This document shows, piece after piece, positions 1 through 9,618 of a stretch of DNA of 64,000 nt. The notes under the pieces are model-generated. The model was not told the origin of the DNA, ran no database searches, and was given only the letters and a program-made list of their open reading frames with translations. A program made the position numbers and the translations under genes. Source of the stretch: Eretmocerus hayati (lineage: Eukaryota > Arthropoda > Insecta > Hymenoptera > Aphelinidae); assembly GCA_029851415.1 (NCBI GenBank), contig CM056742.1, forward strand, positions 154,819,121 through 154,883,120. Direction: 5' to 3'. Numbering within the stretch: the first letter of the stretch is position 1; every line of letters begins with the position of its first letter.

Positions 1-680
1 AATTTCTATGGCCGTGAGATCTTTCTGAAACTTGTGAAAAGTTTCATCATAAGTATCAATCTACGTTAAACAAATTCTTTTTTCGGCGATGAAACCTCTT
101 CGCCTTAGTGAGGCTACTTTCGAATCTATTCAAGAATATGATCAGTAACTGCATATTTACACTAGTTCATAAACGAAAGAGAACTGCGATCAAAGTCTTT
201 ACCGTGAGTTTCGCATTATACCAAGAATTAAAAACTTCAAATAATAATGATGTTCACTCAAAAACTATCCAAGGGGACATTTTTCAAGAACGGTCATTTG
301 GATCACAAGGTTCAAAAAGATTTTTCCTAATTTTTTTGTCGCAGTACTATTGCATATCTTGCTTCATACATCTAGAAAAATGACTGAAGAAAAGCGATTT
401 GGGAACTCTCCATTTTTGACACACTGCGCCTATCCAAATAGAATAACTCAAATGAGAATTGTTTGAGAGAACTGTTTTGACGGTTTCATATCTGGAAACA
501 TCACACAAAAGTTAAAGGTCAACTATCTCTCACGTAGTATCTCATAATAAGAAATTACAGAACTATACATTACCTCGTGAACTTGTAAATCACCTCAATG
601 CCTTCTTAAGTGTGATTAAACTTTTTTTTTCGCAGAGGTGTTCTTCAAATAATGTCATGTCTCAACTTGTATGATTACAG
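1..680. other. No gene seen; intron or upstream of chitinase-like gene
   Basis: AT-rich sequence with no open frame showing protein-family signal. It ends in a good 3' splice site (ATGATTACAG at 671-680) that opens the first visible exon of the chitinase-like gene, so at least the last part is intron. The upstream exons of that gene (signal peptide and first half of the GH18 barrel) are not visible here and probably lie before the window. Confidence 0.6.
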
Positions 681-2993
681 GTGATGGACTATCATTCAAC
701 GAATTGGGCAATCTCAAAAGTCAAAGACCCGGTCTGGAGATAATCCTATCTATAGCGGGTGATCCAACTGTCTACTCACAAGTGGCCCGGCAGCGTCAGA
801 ATTTCGTCACGCAAATTAGAAATCTGATGAAGTGAGTATTATTCCAACACTCCAAAGAATCAGCCCAGAAATTCTGTCACAAGCACATAATCAAACTGAC
901 AGAAATCGACCTTGAATTACACAAAATTATTTTATTCTTGACAGCCTCTACAAATTCGATGGAGTCAACATTGATTGGCGATACCCTGGTCGAAGAGAAG
1001 ATCCTGACCAAGACAGAAAGAACTTCAAAGATATGATCAGGGTCAGTTTAACGTTGTCATTTATTCAGATTCATGAATTTTTTTCTCAAGCATTCAACTT
1101 TCGATCATTGTTTCGTGACTTTAATCGTACTTTCACAGGATCTAAGAACAATGCTTCGAGGAGAAGGAAAATCACTCATGGCATCAATCACTCACCAGAG
1201 CCAAGGTCTTAGAGATGGGTACGACTTTACAAATGATCTTCTGGAACACGTCGACTACTGGCTAATCATGGCATTCGAGTACTTTAACCATCAAAGCAAT
1301 AAGATTGGAGCAAATGCGCCAATTAGAAGTAAAGAACCTTTCGGAGTGGTAAGAGTTTTTTCTCTACTTGACATAATTTATCTATGAGCCATCTAATTGG
1401 TCTTTCCATGAACAAAGAATGTCATTTATTATCACAGGAAAAATCGATATACGAGCTCAAGAACAAGTTTGGAGAGCACAGTTTCAGACTGATTTTGGCA
1501 GTCCCTTTCTATGGAAAGCAATATCAACTGAGGAATCGATTGTCTCGTGACTACGAAAGCCCTCTTGGTAAAGATTTCATCAACAACCATGCACCAGCTG
1601 AATCAGTGATGTTCCCTTACCGTGAGGTATGACTTGGTCTATCACAAATTTGAATGGATATATAGCATTTCTGTTAATTTCACCTTTCTTGTGTAGATTT
1701 GCAAAAAGTTGAACAGCAACCATTGGCGGCAAGGCTATGACAGTGACGCTGGAACTGCCTACGCTGTACATGAAACATCGGCCATTGTTTACGATGACAC
1801 TGAATCGGTTCGAGCAAAGGTAAAACGGATTCATTGGTTACTTGAACGAAAAAAAGAGGACTGGTTCTGTTAGTAAAGAATAGTCTTCGAGATGTGGCTC
1901 ACTCCAAGTGCTTTAAGGCTAGTCCGTAGAGAATCCGGGTATTTTACCCGATAAGATGGCGCTTTGGTCGTACTGCATGTGCGATGGGAGATTATGAACC
2001 ACTTTTTTGCCTCATATTATTTCAACCTCACATTTCCGACCCAAACGAGATATGGCAACTGAAACACCATGATATTTCCCATCGAATGAGTTGTTCCACA
2101 CCCGGGGGTTCATTCTATATCTCCAGAAAATCGTAGTTCTTTGGCTCGCTGAGCAAGTTATACTGCTCGATGCTCACCCTAGTTCAAGGTTTTTGCGAGC
2201 TAAATTCAAAATTTTCGGGCGTGGGAGGGCTCATTCGACAGGAAATTCCAATCCCCAGATGGCCTAGTATCTGATTTTGGCCAAAACTGTTTTGTTATTG
2301 AGGAATAAATCGGAATAGTCGCGGACGCGCTCTGTCCCATCAAAAAATTGCTTTCAAGCTTTTCTCGATTCCTAATGAATGAAATACCATGAAACTTTGC
2401 ATGGTATCGTGTTATAAGATTTCACAGGTGGCCTAGTATATAAGTAATACATTTAGTACCAATAAAAGCGTATAAATTATAATACCGCTCTCGGAATCAT
2501 TGGAGGCAGCTGCAACCAGACACGAGCCTTAAAACAAATCAAAGTAGACTGACCGAGTGACAAAGTCCTAACCAATCATATGTTGATCAATCCACAGGTG
2601 AGACTGGCTCTTCAGAATGGTTTGGGTGGTGTAATGGCTTACAGCGTCGACATGGATGACTACACAGGATCTTGCAGTCAGCAAGACAGATGGTCCGATA
2701 CACGCGACGGTTACAATTCCAACTCTTATGGCAACAACATGAATCAATACAACAATAACAACAATAATAATAACAACAACAATTATGGTCAGAAATATGG
2801 ATCTAACAACAACAACGCGTACGGAAATAATCAGTATCAAGGACCAACAATGTATACCAGTCAACAATTCCCTCTGCTCCAAGCGATGCACGATGCCGTA
2901 CAAAGAGGTAGTTCGTCGAGTCTCGCACCTTCTCGCATATCTCTTTTGATGGCGATACTTTTCACGGTAGCTCTGATAAAAATGCGATCCTAA
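681..2993 (+). CDS. GH18 chitinase-like protein, 3' part, catalytic Glu replaced
   Basis: Six visible exons: 681-831, 945-1041, 1139-1348, 1438-1626, 1697-1819 and 2598-2993, with GT-AG borders and compatible phases. The translation carries GH18 landmarks in order: the second barrel strand (LEIILSIAG), the catalytic-loop segment DGVNIDWRYP, a MAFEYFNH block where chitinases have MAYDFHG, LAVPFYGKQY, and a final GGVMAYSVDMDDYTGSC block. Active GH18 enzymes have DGxDxDxE; here Glu is Arg and the first motif Asp is Asn, so chitin hydrolysis is unlikely and a carbohydrate-binding or signalling role (as in imaginal disc growth factors) is more plausible. After the barrel comes a low-complexity Asn/Tyr/Gly-rich segment, then a Ser cluster and a hydrophobic C-terminus (ISLLMAILFTVALI) resembling a GPI-anchor signal. 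A peritrophin chitin-binding domain is absent. The N-terminal exons lie outside the visible part, so the gene is partial. An AATAAA lies far downstream at 3842-3847. Confidence 0.85.
2751..2783 (+). repeat. In-frame AAC/AAT microsatellite coding poly-Asn
   Basis: A run of AAC and AAT triplets inside the last exon of the chitinase-like gene codes for about a dozen consecutive Asn residues. A second shorter Asn run follows near 2804-2815. The third-base mixture suggests triplet slippage tolerated in a disordered linker between barrel and membrane-anchor signal. Confidence 0.85.
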
Positions 2994-4644
2994 TAAGATG
3001 GGAATTCTGGCGGAAAAAGCCTAGTTCTGGGGGTTTGATTATCGAATATTTAAAAAAAGATTCTAATGCCTGAACGTTATAGAACGATGTGAAATTGTTT
3101 TTCGTGAAATGTGAGATGAAATCGAGGATAGAATTCGTGATTATTGGGGAGCATATTCCGTTGGGAGTATTATCCTGATGAGCGCTTCGATTGTATTTAC
3201 ATGTAAGAAGTATTAGAAATAAGTGGCCTTGAAAAATTGACTAAAAGTTTGACTTTGACTCCATAAGTGTCTTTTGAAATGTGAGTGTGATTCTACTCTT
3301 CTGAATTTGTAATCGCGAATTAACTTATTAGTATCACATAATCAATATTTCTTCAATTCTACGACGCACGAGTCAAGAAAGGGAACGTCCTCTTCTTTCT
3401 ACTCGACAAACTCTTTGGCAGATAGTGTTTGGAGATAGAATAATGTTTACAACCCAATTGACTCAAATATTTTTAATCATAATGTGTATATGTACCGTTT
3501 AGAAACTATTCGTAGAATCGTCGTTGTACATTTAGGATATCTTCTTGTCATTGTATATTTTGCGAAATTCATCGTACATGACTCTAAGTTAGCCACTAAT
3601 TAGTAGAGATCTTATACTGTGCGGATGAATGAAAGGAGGTCCATGCATTTTTTTCAAATTACGAATCATTGAAAATCTATTACATTTTCATTCCATTTAT
3701 TCATAATGATTTTTCTTACAAAAAAATTTGAAAAATAGTGATTCATATACATTATTATAGGTTGTGTAATCATAAGAAATTGTAATCTTGACTCGAAAAA
3801 ATTCTCAAAGTACGTGAATATCTTTTTATAGGAGACAAATTAATAAATATATTTGCGTTCTGTGAACGATGAACAGATTCATTTACTCACATTGATAAGT
3901 TTAATCTTTTAATTTTTTTTTTTTTTTTTTTATTTGGTTATTTAGAGACGCTTTTGAGCACTTTCATGCTATTTAGCGTCTAAATCTTTTAATTTCAATG
4001 GTACATTTTTTCTTTCATTGAATCATACAGTTGATGATTAATACAGTTTACCAACAGCGATGAGCTTCACAATGTTTGTTGAGATATAAATGAGTCTTGA
4101 AATCAAAATTGAGGATTGAAATTCTAAGAAAAAAATTCATTGCGACTTGCATCAGGATAAAGAAAACGTCGGTAAAAAATTGACTGGTTCGACTTCAACA
4201 TGTAGATGTGGATCATAATTAACCTATCAATATCTTCTTCAACTTCGTTATTTGAATTCACTTCACCAATTAAGAATGTACGAACTTGAAGCAAATGAAC
4301 TTGTCACAATCGTCCGAAAAGTTCACGCCAGAAATAATGTTATTACTTATCTTAATTTTTGAACGGACGAGCTTTGACGAGTCAAGTGAAGTGAAGATAT
4401 AACCTTTCAGTGACCATTACTTCTGATCAAATTATAAACAAAAAGATAAGGTAAATATACTAGATTTCAGAATACTTGGAAATGGGAGAAAAACTTGCAA
4501 AGGAGAGTTACTATTCCATCATCTATAGAAGGATTGTAAAACGCAAAGAAAATTGAATTCTACTCGTTTTCCGTAATCTTGATAAAGATGGCAGTTTTTA
4601 TGAAAATAAATCCCAGAATCCAGAAGTTGATTAAAATCGATAAA
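2994..4644. other. 3' flank of chitinase-like gene; poly-T tract; no gene seen
   Basis: AT-rich non-coding sequence between two convergent genes. It probably holds the 3' UTR of the chitinase-like gene (candidate AATAAA at 3842-3847). A 19-base T run sits at about 3913-3931. No open frame with family signal was found on either strand. Confidence 0.6.
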
Positions 4645-5305
4645 TTAATTCAAATAGCTGGAATATGCAATGCATCCGTAATAGCCCCGTTGCAGTCTCG
4701 ATAATATCTCTCGAACTTCTTGCCATTGTGCCCTTGAAAGTAATCTAACCTCTTCTCGAATAAGTAAACTTCTTCCTGAACATGCACACCGGCCATCTAT
4801 GCATCGACCTCTTTCTACGCTTTCTATATTCATGCAATAAACATGGCATCCCATATCAGTGACAGTATCATCGTCTCGCGTCAAACATGTCCCATCCGCC
4901 AAATCAGCTGTAATATATAGAATACATGAGTACGATACATACGGAAGACTAACATCATATACATTTTATCGATGAAAAGTGAGAGGCTAATTTTTAAAAG
5001 CACTAGAGATTGACAATTCTTTAAAGTTTCAGGAAATATACACCGACGAGTAATACCAACTTTTGAAACAAGTACTGAGACAAAATTTTGAGTTATGACA
5101 ACCCCCAATCTAGAAAAAGATTTTTCGTATTAGAAATTTTTGTGTAGACCGAAGTTTGAGGAATATAAAAAAATATTCATTTTTGATGATTCGTAAAAAG
5201 TCGTCAAAAACAAAAATCAAAATTTAACTTACGTGTCCTTGTGCTGAGCGTTAATATGGAAGACAAAAATGCCAACGATGGAAAAATAAACAGCACCAAG
5301 TTCAT
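4645..5305 (-). CDS. Secreted CS-alpha-beta defensin-like peptide with long C-terminal tail
   Basis: Two exons on the minus strand, 5305-5233 and 4907-4645, joined by a GTAAGT donor and a TTACAG acceptor in phase 1; product 111 residues. Residues 1-21 form a hydrophobic signal peptide (MNLVLFIFPSLAFLSS...). The mature part has six cysteines spaced C32-x12-C45-x3-C49-x10-C60-x4-C65-x1-C67, which is the CxxxC...CxC pattern of the cysteine-stabilised alpha-beta fold, with GRCIDGRCAC resembling the C-terminal hairpin of bee defensins. Arthropod defensins are antimicrobial peptides secreted into haemolymph. Unlike ordinary defensins, about 44 residues follow the last motif Cys; they look amphipathic and charged (residues ~72-99) and contain a seventh Cys (103). 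The role could be immune, or the scaffold may have been reused elsewhere. I could not see a clear NF-kappaB site upstream. Confidence 0.75.
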
Positions 5306-5857
5306 TTTTAGCAATAAAAAATTTCAAACACGTAAATGTGTCCGTTCCGAAAATTCATGAAAGAATAAAGAGCCGAAACGAAAGTGTCTCTCACTTCATA
5401 ACTCCAGGTGAAAAGAATTGTGAAAAAATACTTACGTGATTACTCATAAATCTTCATTATCAAGTATCTAACGTAAAGAGGAACCATGGCCCTTGTTATT
5501 TCATCATTTGTTCGAATGATCTCAGAAGAACTAATTTGACTCAATTCTATTTACAATCAGCCGTTTGTTCCTGCAGTGATTTCACAATTTCCAATTCTAT
5601 TTGAATGATGAAGCCAAGTGGAATGGTATGAAATTCAACAATCAAGTGGAAGTCATTGTCTTCGAATGAGATATAGTCATTCACAGAATAAGGCTACACT
5701 GTAAAAAATTTGTGGGCAAAACTTCAACAAATCCAATCAGTAGTCTGAGAGACATGCGATCAAGTTGGGGGTCAACTGATTTCAATGATACGATGCGAAG
5801 AATTTTAGCGAAAATGAAATCATTATCTCGGTCGATTGCAGTATCATGCGTTACCTA
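5306..5857. other. Upstream flank of defensin-like gene; no gene seen
   Basis: AT-rich spacer that must contain the promoter or 5' UTR of the minus-strand defensin-like gene. I see no convincing TATA box or kappaB site. No coding frame is supported. Confidence 0.5.
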
Positions 5858-7256
5858 TACTGGTCAAAAGTTTTAGGACACCCGAAATAGTATATTACGC
5901 AACAAGTGCGAGAAGGTCAATTTCCGCACAAGTTGCCAAACGAGTGCGAGAAGTTAATATTCACGCACACTTTGGAACTTCTGGGTGTGCGAGAAGTTTC
6001 GAAGTGTGCGTGAATGTTACTTCTCGCGCGAGTTGGCAACGTGTGCGGAAACTTCTCGCGCGTGTTGCGTATACTATTTTTTGCAACTGTGCGCGAAGTT
6101 GTAATTAAATGCACCACTGTCCGAGCAAGATTATCTTGGAAACGAAGTTTTCAAGAAAGGCCAAATTCAGAGGGATGACGTGACATCATATTTTGGAACT
6201 GTCCTCGAATGAAAATGCATTAGAGCGAGAAGTTACATTCACGCACACTCCACCAGTGCGTAAATGTAAAACTGTGCGAGAATTCATTCACGCATTACTT
6301 CTCGCACTGTAAATAATGAAGAGAAGTCTCATTTTTTTACAACTTCGCGCACACAGTTGCAAAAAATTTTTTCCAATTTTGCAAGTGGAATTACTAGGCT
6401 TCACTTGACCGAAAGAGACTTTATCAGGGCTTATTTTGAAGGTGTTTTTACGTACTTCAAGATGGCATTATTCACTTTTATCAGTACGAATCTGGATTTT
6501 TTCAATTTGATCTTGAAAAAGTGCCAATTTCGATGGGTTTTGGAAGAATTTTCTGGTACCGGTAGCTCAAAGTTACAGAAATGTTCTGGGATCAGTCTTG
6601 AAAGACTTGGAAGTACAAGTCTAGAGCTTTGAAATCCGTTTTCCAACATCCTTCTAGGTTACTCCTACTCCGAGCTATGACACTTTCTCTGAGGAGAGTT
6701 TTTCCGAAAGAAGTAGAACCCTTATTAGAAAATGACGAAGAAATTTACTTCTTGGGGCATGTTCCTAAGATTCCCCGGTCTCTTAATCATGATGTAGAAG
6801 ACAGATCCCAAGATCAAAGATTATATTCCCCCTAAAACGGATTCCTCTATCTTTTTCGAATTGAGGTGTTAGTTTTTGCGAAAAATCTTCCTTCACAGAG
6901 AATGTCATAGCTCGGAATAGAAGTGACGTAAAAAGATGTTGGGAAGCGGATTTTAAAGTTCTAGACTTGTACTTTCAAGTCTTCTAAGATCTATTATCCC
7001 AGAATATTTGTGGACCTTGAGGCTATCGGAGCCTGGAGATTCTTCCAGAAATCATAGAAATTGACACTGTTTCAAGCTCAAATTGGGAAGATCCAGATTT
7101 CTACTAACAAAAATGAATAATGCCATCTCGAAGTCCGTGAAAAGACCTTTGAAATGAGCTCTGATGAAGTATCTTGTGTCAAGTAGAGCCTAGTGGTTCC
7201 ACTCACAAAATTAGAAAAAAAATTTTCGGGTGCCCTGAAACTTTTGACAGGCAGTG
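5858..7256. mobile_element. Non-autonomous Tc1/mariner-like element with long inverted arms
   Basis: The left end (TACTGGTCAAAAGTTTTAGG, 5858-5877) and the reverse complement of the right end (CACTGCCTGTCAAAAGTTTC, ending at 7256) match with small indels and continue into CACCCGAAA on both sides; TA flanks both ends. Homology between arms extends inward: about 6360-6700 pairs with about 6890-7225, including the shared segment near 6385-6400 and 7186-7200. No transposase frame is present. Termini reading CACTG...TCAAAAGT with TA targets are typical of Tc1/mariner-type elements; the superfamily call is inference. Confidence 0.65.
5887..6366. mobile_element. Nested hairpin elements inside the left arm of the Tc1-like element
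   Basis: The left arm of the host element is interrupted right after CACCCGAAA and resumes at about 6360. The insert contains a hairpin at 5887-6092 (its ends pair ATAGTATATTACGCAAC with GTTGCGTATACTAT) and a second inverted pair, TTTTTTGCAACTGTGCGCG near 6078 with its complement ending near 6366. The motif GTGCGAGAAG or its complement recurs throughout. No coding capacity. Confidence 0.55.
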
Positions 7257-7469
7257 TATTTTGCGGGCAAGTTAATTGGCAATTTAATTTAGCGGAGCAG
7301 ATCACATTCCAGATTGGATGTAGAAAACAGTACAGTTAAATTACGAAGCCGGGTATGATTGTTTTAGCACACAGAGTGATGTTTCCCGGCCTTAGCCAAA
7401 GTCAAGGACAACAATTATCTTCACGAGAATGCTAAAACCACTTCGCCCTAGTGTCGAATACCTACTACT

Positions 7470-7630
7470 TTTTCGATATACTGTGCGTAAAAGTGCACTT
7501 TGCGCACAGTTTGTCGACTTTTACTCACAGTTTATCGAAAAGTATAGTTAGATACACGGGCGTGAAACCTATTATTCGCATCCGAACGCGAATAAAACGT
7601 TTTACGCCCTTGTATCGAAATGTACTATTT
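7470..7630 (+). repeat. Dispersed repeat, copy 1 (cgatacacgggcgtgaaacc family)
   Basis: It contains CGCACAGTTTGTCGACTTTT, then GATACACGGGCGTGAAACC, and ends in an inverted complement (CGCCCTTGTATCGAAATGTA). It is clearly related to copies at about 8125-8245 and 18105-18215. Confidence 0.6.
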
Positions 7631-8124
7631 TATCAGCTGCATGTGAAAGAAAATCGAATTACTGTCGCTTGCAGATGGAAAATTTTTTTGATGAATTTTT
7701 CCAATTTTGTATCCGAAACCACAGCGACTGTAAGATCTCCATGTTCTTCTAAAAAATCCTAACTTGATCATTCCACGTCACTGTCCCGTTGTCTCGTGAC
7801 TTGAGCCGATGAGAGAGATTAAGATATTCCTACCTATTATAATTATCACGTGAGTATACAAAAGTTCTCGATTTCACATTCTTCTGTGGATATTAGAAAT
7901 GAATGTGGAAATGCAGATGAGAAACAAAGAGAGAATGCGAAGATGAACTATTTTTCTATTATAATTGATTCACACAAATTACTCGAGTCTCTCGAAGTCT
8001 GATTCAGTTCCAACCGTACGGAGCTTAAAATGACTGACAGAATTGAATTGTTGCTAATGATGGCATATACAGAAATCAAGCAGTTATGAAAGAATGTATT
8101 CGAAAAAAATCATTATCGATACGC

Positions 8125-8245
8125 TATGAGGAAAAGTGTCTTTTTTGCACGGATTTTCCACTTTCTCACACAGTTAGTCGAAAAAACACAGTTCGATACA
8201 CGGGGGTAAAACCTATTTTTCACCCTTGTATCGAAATGTACTATT
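8125..8245 (+). repeat. Dispersed repeat, copy 2
   Basis: It shares CACAGTTAGTCGAAAA, CGATACACGGGGGTAAAACC and the terminal CCCTTGTATCGAAATGTACT with copy 1. The central hairpin is shorter. Confidence 0.6.
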
Positions 8246-8450
8246 GTGAATTTAATCAAAAGAGGCAAAAGGAGGATAGTTTGGAGATCATTTCGTATCT
8301 TTGGATATCCAATCATTTCTATATCAAGCAATCAGATGACGATCGTCAACTAACGTTCTTTTCAGTTTTTGTAAAATTATGTGAAATTTCGCACGAATAC
8401 ATTTTGCGATTCTGTGACATGAATCGTAATTACGAAGCATGGCTCAACTA

Positions 8451-9237
8451 AGTGTGCCTAATATGCCCCCACTACTTTTGTTTTTCTCATAGTTTTGGCT
8501 CACCTCAATATTTTCTAACGTACTTTAGCTTATTTTAAAGCTTGTTTCAAGACCTTCAAAATGAGCTAAAGTACGTTTGACTTCAATGAATTGGAGCTGA
8601 GCTATCTCAATTTTTGGAAAAAAGATTTTTTGCGAGTTTTTGACAGTGTGTTCCTAATATGCCCCCACGTGGAAAAGAGGCCTATTTCCATGAGATTATA
8701 CGGGTTTTCCGTAAAATCGGGATATTTCGGCTCCCAGACCTCCAAATGAGACATACTTTAGCTCATTTTGTAGCTTTTACCCCTTTTCGAATTTTTTGAG
8801 TGAGATTGATGTATTCAAATTGAGTGAACAACGAATTTGAAAAAAGACTATGGGGGCAAATTAGGAACACTGGACTTTTCTCAGTAATGTGAGCGTAGAA
8901 TCGGTTAGAGAACAAATTTTGCAATTCTGCAGAAAGCATTTGAAACTTGAGACAAAGACAAAGAAAATGAGCTAAGGCACGTTGAAATCGATTCCATCAA
9001 TTTCGTTTGGCATAACTTTTAGTGACTAACAAACAAGAAGTCGAAAGTAGCGAAACCAGTTTTTTGTTCTAAGAAAGACGCGGGTCACCTAGGATCGTTC
9101 CAAAACGTTTATTTTCTTATATTTCAATGTAACAAACACGAAAAAGATGTGCGGCAAGGTCTGCGGGTTCGTGCATTCGAGAAGTTCGAGAACTTGAGTG
9201 GGGGCATATTAAGGAATGGGGACATATTAGGCACACT
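8451..9237. mobile_element. TA-target MITE, TIR AGTGTGCCTAATATGCCCCCA
   Basis: The 787-bp element is bounded by TA on both sides (8449-8450 and 9238-9239). The first 21 bases and the reverse complement of the last 21 differ at one position. A second internal inverted copy of the same terminal words occurs (about 8651-8672 and 9199-9211). No transposase frame. A degraded relative lies at 23168-23512, and part of the 5' region is repeated near 18530-18660. Confidence 0.8.
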
Positions 9238-9239
9238 TA

Positions 9240-9618
9240 CCTTATATGGTCGGATAATGGCGGTAAAATGGTCTGTACAAGATAATCGATTGAAAATTGG
9301 ATGTACTTTTTTTTGTTCATCCTATCTTTTGTGTTTATCTTTATTTCCACCATTTTTACATCACAGTCAGTGAGGAAAACGTCATTGTGTGACATTGATA
9401 TGAAGAGGAAGTTTTATATTGCACAGTTTTTGAGCGATTTTCCAATCTGTTTGCATCGTTCAATCGGCAACAATAGCTCATCCATAGGACTCAAATACAT
9501 GTTGAATACTTGAAATTGTGTATGGCATATTACTTGGAAAAAAATCTTGTTCGAGTTATTACCGATTTCACTCTCTATTCCACATTGAATGAAATCTCAA
9601 CACTCAACCCCTGCAACG
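9240..9618. other. 3' flank of serine protease-like gene; no gene seen
   Basis: Short AT-rich spacer between the MITE and the stop codon of the minus-strand protease-like gene. It probably includes the protease 3' UTR. No repeat or coding signal recognised. Confidence 0.5.

Larger units (their letters stand above)
7259..8448. other. Non-coding stretch with two copies of a dispersed repeat
   Basis: No gene seen. It holds two copies of the dispersed repeat listed separately (about 7470-7630 and 8125-8245); the remainder is AT-rich single-copy-looking sequence. Confidence 0.5.

Noticed and set aside
2568..2903. Val/Ile-rich minus-strand frame (111 codons)
   Set aside because: It is the antisense of the Asn-rich chitinase-like exon.
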